64,000 nucleotides of DNA from Protonemura montana. Its lineage: Eukaryota > Arthropoda > Insecta > Plecoptera > Nemouridae. This document shows positions 13,101 to 25,639 of the stretch, piece after piece. The position numbers and the translations under genes are program-made. The stretch is taken from NCBI GenBank assembly GCA_947568835.1, contig OX387606.1, forward strand, positions 23,041,225-23,105,224, written 5' to 3'. The stretch's first letter is position 1. Every line of letters begins with the position of its first letter. The notes under the pieces were generated by a model that saw only the letters and a program-made list of their open reading frames with translations, searched no databases and was not told the origin of the DNA.

Positions 13101-13984
13101 TTAGCGAGATGACATGGATGACACGGCTGCTATGGTGTCGATGGAGGAAATGGACGACCGCAGACCTGGCAGCCGGCTGCATGGCGATAAAAAGAGCCGG
13201 ACGACCGAGCGAGCGAGTTGTGAGCAAAACCTATCTGCGATCTCGATCTTTCTTCGGCTGTCTCCAATGAGAGCAAGAACTGGTCCCCGATCGGTAACCA
13301 AACAAACAAGTATAAAACGGCGGCGACATAAAAAAAACACACACACTACTGGAAACTGGCCACTGCTGGTGTGACATGTTTCAAAGGTGCTTTCTGAAAG
13401 TCAGTGCCTTGATTGTCGTTGGGCTCGGCAAGGGTACAAGGCTTCCACCAATCGGCGCGGAGGAGACGGGATTTGCATCTTTCCAGAAGAAACTTCGGTG
13501 TAAGCCGAGAACCAAAAGATTCTAAATTTCTATTGACGCGTCTAAGCCCATCTCAAGACATGTCTAGGAGTTTTGAAACTCCCTATAGATACAAATCGCC
13601 TCTCCTGCGTGGGGTGACACGGAGTATTGGGATATCCCCGTCGAGGGTGGGCGTGGGAGGCGGAAACGGGAAGCTGTCATTCAAGTCGATCGCAAAACGT
13701 GAAGCGTTGCGTAGCTGGCAGTCATGGAAATGCGGCTTGTGTGCTAGAATCAAGGTTCGAAGTTCGAACGAAGCATTACTTTAAATCGTTTTTAGAACTG
13801 GAAGGAGAGCAAGAAACAGTTGGACTGGCTTCGAAATGACACTATCATCATCTCACATGAACGTGATTGAAAATGAGAAGTTTTTTCCTTGCCGTGCAGC
13901 AACCGCTGGCGGTTTAACTTTTTTACCACCTAAAAACATTGACAGCTCGTCGTGGCGTGTGTGTGTGAGTCCAATATCTTTACC
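7157..13984. other. intronic sequence, no gene recognised
   Basis: Contains CpG-rich patches at 8200-8560, 9600-10030, 11000-11350 and 12080-12880, separated by AT-rich DNA. Open frames at 8106-8597 (+, 163 codons) and 9357-10037 (+, 226 codons) show no family signature and lie in these patches; I judge them chance. A box B-like GAGTTCGAATCTC occurs on the minus strand near 11811, but no tRNA fold could be built around it. Confidence 0.5.
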
Positions 13985-14180
13985 AGGAAAGAGGGCAAGG
14001 AGAAAGGGAAGAGGACGTGGAGATAGGAAAGAGGACGCGGAGAGAGGAGAGAGGACACGGACAAGAGAACAAGGAGGAAATGGAGATGCCGCACACGACG
14101 GTATCGCTCATAGTCCGTTTAACACGAGACCGCCGACTGATCGCCCTCCCCCTCCCCCTCCACCACTCCCCCTCGATCGA
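13985..14180. repeat. purine-rich tract followed by a pyrimidine-rich tract
   Basis: About 13987-14088 is nearly all A/G with GAGGA, GAGAGGAGAGAGGA and similar runs. After about 50 mixed bases, 14143-14174 is CCCTCCCCCTCCCCC-like. The two could pair or form triplex DNA; GAGA-type factor binding is another option. It sits about 610 bases from the donor of the LIM1 exon. Confidence 0.7.
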
Positions 14181-14296
14181 TACCAGATCAATCAATCTCT
14201 CGCTGGGGTCACGTTGTGGTCGATGCGAGACCCCGCACAGGCGCAGACGGCACTCGGCGAGCTTCGTTGCGTGATGATGAAATTAAAAGACATTTA

Positions 14297-14462
14297 CATG
14301 CCAAATGATCGCCGATAACTAATTAGGATCTAAGTATCGATCAATTAAGGCCGCTTGGTTTTAAGAATAGTTTATCTAAATAGTTTGCCAATTACGCGCG
14401 CGTTAAGTGCAGGCTAATTATTGTGAACTTGGCTTGTGAAAATTAGGAATGGCACTGAATTG
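14297..14462. promoter_or_regulatory. candidate homeodomain-site cluster (enhancer-like)
   Basis: Within about 165 bases, close to the LIM1 exon, are CTAATTAG, TCAATTAA, CCAATTAC, CTAATTATT and AAATTAGG. These TAATTA/CAATTA cores are the sites bound by LIM-homeodomain and many other homeodomain proteins. Function is inferred from motif density only. Confidence 0.3.
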
Positions 14463-14793
14463 ACAAGTCGGTTGAAATGAAATCATACACGGGATCCTTG
14501 TTGGATCTTTGAGTGCATCGTAGCGCCAACGGAAGGGCCGCAAAATAAGGACAATAAGATGAAACCTTCAGAAGCCCGTCATGGCGTCCCTTGATTATGT
14601 CTTATTTAGTAACCTCATTCCAAATCAAAGAGTCCACCACAATCCAGTGTCCTCGGCGACCCGACCTCTACCTCGGTTAACACTCCCCTATAGGAGTTAC
14701 AAGATCGAGGTCTGGATAACGACGCCTGGATTCTGTGGTCCTGACGAACGGTATTTACCAAAGCGGTAACATAAATATGAGGAAGACACTTAC

Positions 14794-15263
14794 CGGTAGT
14801 AGTCCTTCTTGCAGTAGATGTTCCCGTCGCGCGAGAAGCATGTGACCTCTCCGTCGAGGGGCATGCGGCACTGACAGCACTGGAGACACGCAGCATGCCA
14901 CCTCCTGTCCACGGCTTGCAGATAAAATCTGTCCTGCACGCGATGTCCACACCCCGCACACACCACCACTTCCTCCTCGAGCTGCGACGGCGGCGTCGTC
15001 GGCGTCGGTGTCGGCGCCTGCTCGAGCTTCAGGAAGGGCGCGCCGCACTCGACGTACCCTCGGCCCCCGCAGTTGTTGTTGCACGGGGGTGGCTGGGGGC
15101 GGGGGGCCAGGCACGTCGCCGTCGGCGTCGAACAGTTGCTGCTGGAGCGGTCGACGTCGGTCATCGACGACGAGTCGCACGAGTGGACCGGGAGGTTGGG
15201 CGACAAGTCGCGCGACGGATCGTAGACGAGGCTCGAAGTCGCGTACCGCTCGTGAGGATGCTG
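14794..15263 (-). CDS. ap: apterous-type LIM-homeobox protein, exon with LIM domain 1
   Basis: Coding exon of the same gene. On the minus strand a pyrimidine tract and CTCTCAG acceptor (15270-15264) precede CAG CAT CCT (QHPHERYATSSLVYDPSRD). A serine/proline/asparagine-rich stretch follows, then LIM1 from CAGC to CKKD, with ligands C-X2-C-X17-H-X2-C-X2-C-X2-C-X18-C-X2-D. DRFYLQAV and GNIYCKKDYYR match apterous/Lhx2/9 family wording. It ends in TAC CG before GTAAGT at 14793-14788 and continues into the LIM2 exon in frame. LIM domains mediate protein contacts, classically with LDB/Chip cofactors. No methionine in the exon is a convincing start, so the N-terminus should be in an upstream exon. 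An acceptor three bases downstream (CAGCAG) is an equal alternative and would remove one glutamine. Confidence 0.96.
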
Positions 15264-15574
15264 CTGAGAGGGTGGGACAGAGAGAGGCGTTAGACAGGCT
15301 CGGCTAGAGTACGTGATGCTGGTTTTACAGGTAGAACAAAGATTACAAAAACCTTTTGGTTCTAGGTGCCAAGTCGCTCAGACCATCGCGTTTATAGGTT
15401 TAGTGAGAGTTGTCTGTGCAAAAAATACTGATCGAATAGCTGATTTTCCGACGAAAATGGTGGTTGATTCTAGGTGGAGTCACCGTCTTTTGAGAATTTG
15501 GAAATGTCCATGCGTTATTTCCCACAGATTACTCGCATTTGATGCAGGATTCCGCTACGTACATAAACGATTAT

Positions 15575-15670
15575 CGATATTTTCAGCCGAAATGATGTAA
15601 TTTGATCAAAAGTTTGTTGAAAAAAGACGATCGCAAGTGCCATCTGGTGGCACCAACATTGTCATGTGCT
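15575..15670 (+). repeat. dispersed repeat fragment with CTCF-like core
   Basis: ATCGATATTTTCAG followed about 50 bases later by GCAAGTGCCATCTGGTGGCACC resembles pieces at 38937-39000 (ATCGATATTTTGAATCGTAT, then GCAGCAAGCGCCATC) and 63127-63200. The palindrome-like GTGCCATCTGGTGGCACC contains, on the minus strand, CCACCAGATGGCAC, close to the animal CTCF core. Confidence 0.5.
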
Positions 15671-15952
15671 ACCACCTCGATGCTGGTGACTCAAACTTAT
15701 CCTGAAAACCCGAATGGTAATCTCATTCTTTCAGAGCCCCGTCGAACATGACAGTCGAGAGGAAACCCTTCCTGTGGCACGCGGATTCTAGGGACGAGCT
15801 CTGATGGCCAAGCGCCGGTAAAACGCCTCACGCTGCGTCGCTCTCCCGCAATGTCGCAAACCGCGTCATGCTCGCAACATAGACCTCATTTTCCAATCGC
15901 GGCAACTTTCCGATTGTCTCTGAGAATAGCACCACACGACCAGAGATTGATC

Positions 15953-15972
15953 AGAGAGAGAGAGAGAGAGAG
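15953..15972. repeat. AG dinucleotide microsatellite
   Basis: Ten or so AG units in a row. A potential GAGA-factor site, but simple repeats of this size are common. Confidence 0.9.
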
Positions 15973-17407
15973 GTCCATTACACGCCGGTTGTTTGTGTAA
16001 ATAACGAGCGGTCGCGTCGTGCTTCGTCGAGGGAGGTTGGCGTGGACCCCGGGGGCACGGGACGTTGTACACGACCTCCCAAATATCGCTCGATCATCTA
16101 CACCGGCCGCCCGCCGCCCGCGCTCTGGGCCGACGGCGCCGCGGTCGTGCGGCCGTCCGATCGCAAGGGGAGACAGAAATCCACGCTAAGCGACGGATCA
16201 CTCGACTAGGACGACGGCGACGACGTCGCTTTGCGTTGCACGTGCCTGGTTTGCAGATAGCGCCGAGTGCAGCCGAGGTTTTGGGAGGTCCCCGTCGAGA
16301 GCGGTTTCATGGGAGTCACTCGTATCGGTGGGAGGGGATCTTTATATTGCAAAGTACCCTTTAAATTATATCCTTGCACACGGTACTAAAGATTTTGTGA
16401 AATACCATGTGCTTCATCGATCAAATTTTAACAAGAAGAGTACGCTTTTTGCATGCAGATTTATTTAAGATATATTGTAGGTATAGTGTATTGAACGCAG
16501 TGGCTCTAGCATGAAAATATAATGAACTCGATTTGGATTCGACTCACGGTTCCAATTGCTGTGCACATTTAATCACAGATCTCTCCGAAACCTGGCGAAT
16601 GAGCCAAACAATTGCTCTGTCAACTCATAATAGATCTTGTTTTTTCAATCACCCGGCTAAGTCCGTTCAGCGACCGCCGTCGTCCACGCAGTAAATAACC
16701 CAGCCTGCGAAACCTGCAGGCCCAACTCTTGTCTATTTTCATAAGGCCGTCTGACAAGGGGTAAACACCTAAGTGAATGATCTCCGCACAATGCTGATCG
16801 CACAATGGACTCTTCGGCTCCACTGGACCAGAATGCCGCGGTTGTCGATGACAGCCGCCTCCTGTCACAAGGAGTTGACCCGCGAGAGACGTTTATCGAT
16901 CGCGACGCTCGATAGCACAAGGGGCTGCTAATTCGCTAAGTGTAAATCAGTGTAATCCAGGAGACGAAGTGTCCAATAGGTGCACGCATAATGCGTAGGT
17001 CAGGCACGCTTATCTGCGATTGTGCGTGGTACTAACGGATATTTACGCGTGAAACGGAAGACGATTATAAGGTGCGATTATCACAGAATGTGCCAGGATG
17101 TTGTGGCCAATGTTGGCCGAAACAAAGCATTAACGACCGAGAAAATCTCACCCTTCTGCGGTTTATTGGCGGAGTTTGACGCTTAATTTGTTTATGAGGA
17201 AACTCAAGACAAATGTTCGCTCTACAAGGAAAGGGAGAATTATGTCGTAGTCCATTGTTACAGGAGGTTTTTGCTATCACTTCTACGGTGGCAATCTAGT
17301 GGCCATTTCAATTGAAGGTACAGCTCATTCTGATTTCAAAGTCAACGGTTGATTGTTGCCACAAGAGTACGTCTGAGTCCTGAGTTGGACTCGCAAACGG
17401 GATGCCT

Positions 17408-17433
17408 CCCTCTCTCTCTCTCTCTCTCTCTCT
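17408..17433. repeat. CT dinucleotide microsatellite
   Basis: About thirteen CT units. Complementary in type to the AG run at 15953-15972. Confidence 0.9.
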
Positions 17434-19213
17434 GGCGCACTTTCCCCCCATTTTTGACAGCAGCTAGTGGTCAATGTGGGCCCTTTCGTCTGGTGACCGG
17501 TCAGCACTGAGGCCGATCGGCCGAACCGGTCTCGGCCAATCGCGACGGTCGTAGGAGAAATGCTGGTCTCTCGTGACGCGAATCAGTAAGCTGGCGGGTG
17601 CGATTCCCGACCCATGCGACGCGAGATGGCCGCTGTTTACCGGCGACTCTTTCCCGTGGGATTCGAGGCCCAACAACGCAAGGAACTACGACAAACGAGA
17701 GTCAAACTTCGTCCAAGTCCAGTGTGGCATAAATCCACTAACGAGATTCCGTGATAAAGCCTAGGAACTACCTATGTTAACATTCGGCACGCCGGGTCAA
17801 AATTCAAACACCTAATTCCTGATATTTTGTTGAAATTTACGAACTCTAATTACAAGCGGTTAAGACTCAACACCAGCTTACATCTATCATTATGGTCTCT
17901 ATATGCTAATGTTTGTGGTGTTAATATTTCATGGGCGCGCTATCGGGAGCAGCCATCACCTGTGAATGGAATTATAACGCGGCACAGTGATGTTATAATT
18001 GTCGAATGCATGGTCCGCACCGCACAGCTGACCGCCGCCGCCGCACAGTGCTATGATTAATTCCGTGTTGCTAAGCCACCGAGGCTTGGGCCGTCCTCCT
18101 CATTGCACGGACTAATGAATATTTAATTAAATGTAAGAGACTCGATTCACACGCAAAATACTGTAAGTATCAAAACGTTCCCTCGACGACCTGCCGGAAG
18201 GTGAGACCGAAAAAAGCAAGACTCGCAGTGAAAACGCAAACATTTCAGGCCGACGATGTATATGATAGTTTTGTGGCAAACGTAGCGTTTGTCGCCACCG
18301 AAGATTGGATGAGATCAGGTAAACCTGAGTGCAAATACCTTTTAGCGTGTAGGTATCAGAAAAAAACTATTGCTTGGCATGGAGAGGATGAAAGCCACCC
18401 CTGAGTAAGCCCCGACGCGGATGCACTGGCAGCCTGAACCGAGCTGGCCACTCTACTGGGACTAGAATTGCAGTACAATGCAAGTGCAATGCGACGTCAC
18501 GCGTGTGTATCGCTCAGAGTTCGGGCGGCTATCGCCAACCGGGACGCGATTTAAGCAAACCGCACATCACCGTGCACGATAGCACGCTCAGGAGCTGCAC
18601 TACAACTTCCGGAAGCGGTCACCAAACCGCCAGTTCCGATTCCTTAGGTTCCCACGTTACCGATTTGTTCTTGCATAATTGTAGTATTTAGTCGACCGCA
18701 CCATCGCCACGCTATCAAAGAGTTGTATCCGAGTTACGTGGCACTGTTTACTTGCTTTCCATTCACGCGCGGTTCCATGCCGCGGCTGGATTCCAAAGTT
18801 GCGAATGTCAAATATCCACAATTCACGGTCAAAGTTTACACAAAAAAACTTATGGCAAAATCCTCTTTTCCATTTCACCTCGAAAGGAAAAGTGGATTTG
18901 CAATTTCTGAGGCTACACCTGAGCGAAGAGCATCATATCATAGGCAAAAGTCTCTGCGAGCGGTTCTCGAGAGGTGGATCTCTTAGTCCATGCCATCAGC
19001 AGTGGGTTTAAAATCTTTCTTGGAGCGAAATGAAGAATACAATGCAATAATAACATCAGAAACCAGCTTCTATGATATGTGTTGAGCCGGTAATAATAAT
19101 TGTCCGTATCCGTTTTGTCACCTCGTCTAGAGTTTCAAATTTATTTGCGAAATTAAAATCAGAAGCGCGTTTTTACGGAGCTCTGCTTGGAAATTAATAC
19201 CCTGAACACTTTC

Positions 19214-19283
19214 TGGCCGGGTCAGGTCTGGTCAGGTCTGGTCTGGTCTGGTCGGGTCTGGTCGGGTCTGGTCGGGTCTGGTC
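19214..19283 (+). repeat. 10-bp minisatellite (TCTGGTCGGG type)
   Basis: About seven units of GTCTGGTCGG / GTCTGGTCAG. The inverse motif (ACCCGACC, CAGACCCGACC) recurs at 39188-39226, so the sequence is not unique to this array. Confidence 0.85.
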
Positions 19284-19937
19284 TGCGTCGCTACCTGAAG
19301 ATTTCAAGACGGCTCGGTATGTCCCCGCCGCGATGATATCGCGCTCGTTTATTTTATTCGTTATTGTCGCCGAGAAGACCACCTTGCCGTGCCAAAGAAC
19401 GTCTTATTTGTCTGCCATGGGTTTGCTCGGACATTGCTTGGATGGCACGCTTTATCTCTGGTCGAGGTCAGAAGGTGTTTGGCTACAAACCAGCATTGAG
19501 CTACACTCACACGTTGATTTGCTCCAAATCAATTACATTTTGCAAAACCTCGAGCAAAGGAAATTAAAACAACACTTGTAATCCGCGGTAAATATCGTTT
19601 TCAGAATCATTTGAGTTTATTTCGAAATTTAAAAAACAATTTTTTGCACTGGCCGTTTTGGACTAACAGTCATTAAAAAGGCACACTACAAATTATGCAG
19701 GGTTTTGGGTTTTTCTGAAGACTCAACTAGGGGTCTGAAACCAGCAAGCGAAGGATCTCCGCTGATGTCCGCCATTTTTCTTTTGCTCTAAGACTTATGT
19801 CCTGCCAAGTTGTTTTGTTTTGCAAGCTATGATAAGAATTTTTCTAGCAATTATAACAATCTTGGGAATTCTTTAGCAGATATAATGAGTATTTTGATAT
19901 CCCGCCACTAAAATTATAACTGAAATTTCATTCATGA

Positions 19938-20853
19938 GTTGGTAGCAATGCAGGGACAGTCCTTGTGCTGGTATCTTCTCTCACGGGCTAGACTGTAGCA
20001 ATGCAGGAGACAGTCCTAGTGCTGGTATCTTCTCTCACGGGCTAGACTGTAGCAATGCAGGGACAGTCCTTGTGCTGGTATCTTCTCTCACGGGCTAGAC
20101 TGTAGCAATGCAGGGACAGTCCTTGTGCTGGTATCTTCTCTCACTGGCTAGACTATAGCAATGCAGGGACAGTCCTTGTGCTGGTATCTTCTCTCACGGG
20201 CTAGACTGTAGCAATGAAGGGGACAGTCCTTGTGCTAGCATCTTCTCTCACGGGCCAGACTGTAGCAATGCAGAGGACAGTCCTTGTGCTGGTATCTTCT
20301 CTCACGGACTAGACTGTAGCAATGCAGGGGACAGTTCTTGTGCTGGTCTCTTCTCTCACGGGCTAGACTGTAGCAATGCAGGGGACAGTCCTTGTGCTGG
20401 TATCTTCTCTCACTGGCTAGACTGTAGCAATGCAGGGACAGTCCTTGTGCTGGTATCTTCTCTCACGGACTAGACTGTAGCAATGCAGGGGACAGTTCTT
20501 GTGCTGGTATCTTCTCTCACGGGCTAGACTGTAGCAATGCAGGGGACAGTCCTTGTGCTGGTATCTTCTCTCACTGGCTAGACTGTAGCAATGCAGGGGA
20601 CAGTCCTTGTGCTGGTATCTTCTCTCACGGACTAGACTGTAGCAATGCAGGGGACAGTCCTTGTGCTGGTATCTTCTCTCACTGGCTAGACTGTAGCAAT
20701 GCAGGGGACAGTCCTTGTGCTGGTATCTTCTCTCACTGGCTAGACTGTAGCAATGTAGGGGACAGTCCTTGTGCTGGTATCTTCTCTCACGGGCTAGACT
20801 GTAGCAATGCAGGGGACAGTCCTTGTGCTGGTATCTTCTCTCACGGGCTAGAC
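19938..20853 (+). repeat. 54-bp minisatellite, about 17 copies
   Basis: Unit runs from GTAGCAATGCAGGGGACAGT through CCTTGTGCTGGTATC and TTCTCTCACGGGCTAGACT. Copies differ by GGG/GGGG and by CACGGGC/CACTGGC/CACGGAC, and these variants alternate in pairs between about 20230 and 20720, pointing to two-unit copying. Confidence 0.95.
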
Positions 20854-20859
20854 AGTTAA

Positions 20860-23800
20860 AATCTTAGCGAAGAGTCGGCGTAGGTTCAAATCTGTATTGA
20901 TGAGAGCGCATGGAACGGCCACTAGAAAACATGCTCTAAATTTACAGTTGAATTTAAATAAGTAATACCGTTTTTGTGTGATGTACTTTTTTTACCCTTG
21001 TTGCTAAGCTCGACGTTGCCCTTGAACCGAGTTAAACCGAGTCTAAACCTGACTTAGCTCAAAGCTGAACTGAAATCTGTTATCAGAATGATGAATTTTT
21101 GGTCCAGTTGTAAAAGAAACGTTGTGCGCTGCAAGGTTTCATTCGAATGAGAATGGATCAGAACGAGCGATCGAGAAGCAACGTTCGAAAGAGAACTAAT
21201 AAAGTCGAAGATCTAGATTCGATCGGCGCTGGACTGGGTGGGAGATAGTTCGTTCGCTTCTGCAACAGAACCTGTCCTATAACAGTTTGACATGGAATCC
21301 GAGAAATAATTCAGAGCGATTTCGTCGGCGTATTGACTCGGCGCTGAAAGTTTTACAGCATGCTGCGTAATGATCTCGATAAGTCTCAAGAAAGTGGAAC
21401 CGTGTCTCGCTAGTTTCTTAAACACGAACATTGTGAGAAGAACGCAAGGCTTCTAGGCTGAGCTTGAGGTCGCAAGCCAATTGGAGGTGTCTAACTTTGA
21501 TTCAAATTGGACGCTGCAAAGGAACATTGGGCTTGCAGGTCGATAATTTTGAACTGTCTCCAAGAAAAACACCACTATACCGAAGAAAATTGTAGTTGCT
21601 ACCAGGTTTTGAAAGCTAAGAAATGTCATTTTGTGTTTCTTGCAGGTTAATCTTATTCGAAACTGGAAAACACGCGAACAATATTCATTGTCGCTAACCT
21701 CAAATATTTATACACATTTATCAGTATTTTGAGTATATTATTTATAAAATTTTAGATGTCTAACGACAGCAAGTGTCACATGGTAGGTGCTACCATTTGT
21801 GCTGGGACTCTGACTATTCTATATATATATATAAACTCAATTACAATACTTTAAAACATAGACATGTTCACTATTTCAAAATGCGAAAAACTGAATTAAA
21901 ATGAAGGATGCCGTACGAAAAATCGCAGCTTGTCTTGTCCTTCTTGATTCGCACACATTTACACTTCTCGGCGCAATGCGTCTAGAGACCAGACAGTATT
22001 CCAAATGTTTTTTTTTTTACCATCGTTCCGCTGCCGCAGTTTGATTGACACATACTTTACGCCGGTTTCCCGGCAACGGTTACCGCGGACATGTCGTAAG
22101 TCTTCGAGCGATGCACAATTGCATCGAGTGCAGTTAGTGCATCTGAGATACACGCACGCGACGCACTCGAGCCACACGCGCTATCGGACGTTAATGTGAA
22201 TTGCCCATCTTTCGAAGCGTCTGCATGTTCATGTACCTGGCCGAGTGGCAAGGTACGGTTTACAAGATTCAATCAAGTTATTAATTACCAGCAATCGTGT
22301 ACTTGCGATTTGCAACGTTCTTACACGAGTTGCAGTGGCGAGTCAAGTTTTGCACATTTTTGTAGTGCCTTTAGAATATTTTAAGCGTTAACTTGTCGAT
22401 TGTAACAGAGTAGTGTTGCGAAATTGACTTGGTTATTTTTAAGAGAATGCGGGTAATGATGTGGGTGAGATATGGGTGATGTATGAATATGAATAATTCT
22501 GTAAAAAGTCGAAACTTGTACTTATGATAAGTATATGAACCACGCATACACATATGTTTCTATTTAATAATCATATAATACCTATACTTAAATATATTAT
22601 CTTTTTGTTTTTGTGTTTTCTTCTCCAAAAGACAACGGGTAAAGATGTTTATCCAGCTCCTAATTCCTGGCTTCGCAGTTACAAGCTTGTGTTGTGTGAA
22701 TTACACAAAAAACCTTCACACAAAATGGAACATTATTCGCGGCTCAGAACGTATTTAAGGTGTGCTAGTGGCAAATAAAAATAATAAAACCGTGTTAAGA
22801 GCCAATCGATTTGATGCCCTTTAGGGCCAAGTGTGTAAATGCATAGCACGAAAAGTTTAGTGTAAAAATTCCACTAAAAGAGATCACATTTAAATCCGTG
22901 TAAATAGTGAAACGAGAATTCGCAACAGAAGACGTGGTGACAAATGTCGAACGGTGAAAACTGTAACTTGCATTTGTGTTTGTTGAAAACGCAAATAACG
23001 TCGTGAAAATAGCGTCAGAATCCGAGAAGCCATTTTCACAAAACATGGAAAATACACACAGACCATAGAATAACATTTTTTGGGGGGCAAATAAAATAAA
23101 TATTTTACTCACAAAAAAAAAACGCTTTTCGCTTCTAAAATCTTCTCATTCTTTGGAATGAACGAATTTGGTAAATTATACAGTGAATATTTTGTAAACA
23201 GCTCAAGTTTAGCGCACAATAATTACAGTTGGAGATTGTTTGCTTTAGCAGAGTTTATCAGTGCACCACACCCACTTGTTTCGTTTCCAAAACCCAAAAA
23301 TCTGTGCACTCTTTTACAATGTTCCCACTTTGGCCAAAGTTTCTTAACAAGCAAAATGTTGTACTTTAGTTTCAAACCTCAAGTGAATGTCATAACGCTG
23401 CAAAATCGCGACGGCTCGAGCAAGAGCTTCCAAGAAATTGCGCTTCGAGCAAAGAATCTCCGGCAAAGTGGTAATTTTTACCATCGCCTATCTGTCACCA
23501 TCAGATAGCTAAAACAGACTGCGCCAAACTATTTTATAGACAAAAACAATCTTTTGTATACCTTAGATCTACGAAAGTCCTTGCTTTCATCTTGTCTCCA
23601 TATCGCCAACATTGCCACACATTTCCCATGAATTTCCCACAGCTTGGTCAGGAAACTAACATGTCTTACAACCTCCAAGAAATCTCAGCTCCGCGAATAC
23701 TGGCCCCGAATTACTTTACACCCAATCGTCTCGAAAAAAATCAAACTCGAGATCGGATGACGACGACGCAGATGTTTTTAAACTAAGTCAAAAGTCGTGC

Positions 23801-24180
23801 AGTCGAAAAAGGTACATTTCGGCAACCGTACGGAAGTTCCAAATACAAATTCCAAAAGTATACAATGTTTTTGTGTTTCAAAACGATGTGTCCGTCAATG
23901 AAAACTATATTTCGAAAAAAGGGTCTCCGTCGACCGGGAACGTAACTCGAATATTAAAATGGTGATTCCATCGGTAACTTGTCTGGAGCCGATAAACCGA
24001 CTTCGCTCTATTCGTGGATTTTGAAATGATTTGAAAACCAAACTGGCACCAACGTGTTTGAACCTGCGATTCCTCCGCTGCGTTTTGTCTCCTGTCGATA
24101 GCGACGGGATAAAGCTACAAGCGGATTCAGGAGCTTGCCATGCACGGACAGTGTTAGGGAGTCAACCCTTTACAACCGGC
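20860..24180. other. AT-rich intronic sequence, no gene recognised
   Basis: AT-rich, with an (AT) run near 21820. A piece at 21757-21815 (GATGTCTAACGACAGCAAGTG, then GTGCTGGGACTCTGAC) resembles the dispersed repeat that seeded the 53-bp array. Open frames at 22795-23112 (-) and 23158-23508 (+) show no recognisable domain. Confidence 0.5.
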
Positions 24181-24189
24181 CTTCGGCCC

Positions 24190-25610
24190 GCGCTTACCCA
24201 ATGCATCCCTGGTCGGTGTTCGGCTGGGCGAAGGGCCGTCTCATAAACTCCCATCAGGTCCGGATGCCGGCGCGAAGGGTAGCCGTCGTCGCCGATCGCC
24301 GCCAAACACACGGCCAGAGCGGGAGTCGCCCGGCGTCGCCCGGCGTCGTCCTAGTAACTCCGCGGCCGCACCATTCGGGCCGTCGGTTGCACTCGGAAGA
24401 CGCGCGCGGACCGTTTTTTTTTTCACCGTGCCTTGAGGAGTTTGTTTGATGTTTCAACACTTGTCGATGTCTTGAGACGATCGGCCGTCGGTTGTCGACG
24501 GACCGTGCACGAGATAGGTTTTTTTTCACGCTCGCTGCTTTTTCTCGGACCTAAAAAAACGCTGTCACGGAAGCCGGCGACGAGAGGACCGCTCCTCGGA
24601 CTCGGGTCGACGAAACGCACGCAGAAGCTCGGCCTTCTCGAGCCGTGGCAGTCCACACAGAGCAGCACAAAAAAAAAGTTGTGGTAATCCACAAAATAAC
24701 TTCCAAGGAAGACAATTAAAACCGGCGGACGACGATTGAAGAGCTCGGGTTACGCTGCGACGGCCAGCGCTTCGAAGACGGGCGCTGCTCGCTCTTGCGT
24801 GCAATTGGAAGGCGAGATTCGAAAAACGTCCAAAATACGGGGCGACGCACGCGCACTGAAGCCCTCGTCAACGGCACGGCGAAAACATTTGCAAACACTT
24901 CACTGAACGAAAAACGCGAAACCGGCGACAAAAATTTCGACTCAAAGTCCACACTCAGCCAGTTGGTGTCGGCGTTCTCCTCGGCCTCCTGGACTGATTT
25001 CGCGGGGCCCTTTTTCTCCAGAAGGCACCGGCAGGCCAGGTGCTACAGGTGTCAAAGTGCGGTTGCCACGAGGTCGCTGCGCATGCCTGCTAGACCTCTC
25101 CTCGCCACCAGTCACCGTGTTCAACTGACTGCGATCGAGGGAACCGCGTTCACCGCCGTCTCAGCGCGGCGACGGCGAGCGCACGAACCTTCCGTCGAGC
25201 TGTGGGTGTGCACAGCGCCCTCGGCTCTCTGTGGAAGGGGGTGGGGGCGGGGCGACGACAAACACTCGCGTTGAACTTGAACTCGTATCGAACCCTGGAC
25301 CGAGGAGCTGCTGGGTTCGGTCCCCGGGTCGGGTCTCTCTGTCAATTCCAGTCGGAGAAATCGATCCGATCTGATCGAGACAAAAACTGGCCAGTGTTTT
25401 TTTGCCCCCAAGATCGAGCCAAGATCGAGCCAGCCCGCATCTATGAATGATTCTCTCGCACATCAACACCACGCGATACTCTGGCATATGTCTCGCCTAA
25501 TTCGTTCTGACAGGCGCTTGTAAGGCGAAAATCTCACTTCAGATCGCACCAAATAACTCATCCTTTCGCCAACAGCCACTTCGAGCACTCGTATTTATAT
25601 ATCCTGTGTC
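24190..25610 (-). promoter_or_regulatory. CpG-rich block with TATA box, candidate internal promoter
   Basis: This is the longest GC- and CpG-rich stretch in the large intron. At its right edge, on the minus strand, 25602-25592 reads TATATAAATA, a good TATA box. About 110 bases downstream an ATG (25487) opens a 108-codon frame that ends at 25161 and begins MPEYRVVLMCERIIHRCG; it matches no family I know. A GGGTAAGC donor-like site on the same strand lies at about 24193-24200. It could be an alternative promoter and 5' exon for the LIM-homeobox gene, an independent small transcript, or simply CpG-rich DNA. Confidence 0.3.
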
Positions 25611-25639
25611 GAATTTTAATTGTGCACTCAGACAATTAA

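Larger units (their letters stand above)
935..14793 (-). other. ap: apterous intron 2 (between LIM1 and LIM2 exons)
   Basis: A 13.9-kb intron bounded by GTAAGT (14793-14788) and a pyrimidine-rich TTCCAG acceptor (940-935). Phase is consistent across it (CG|G). It holds a SINE with a promoter array, a 53-bp minisatellite, a purine tract and a homeodomain-site cluster, listed separately. Confidence 0.93.
15671..19205. other. intronic sequence, no gene recognised
   Basis: Holds a CpG-rich patch at 16070-16330 and otherwise mixed sequence. TAATTA-type sites are scattered through 17780-18150. No exon or repeat family was recognised apart from the two microsatellites. Confidence 0.5.
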
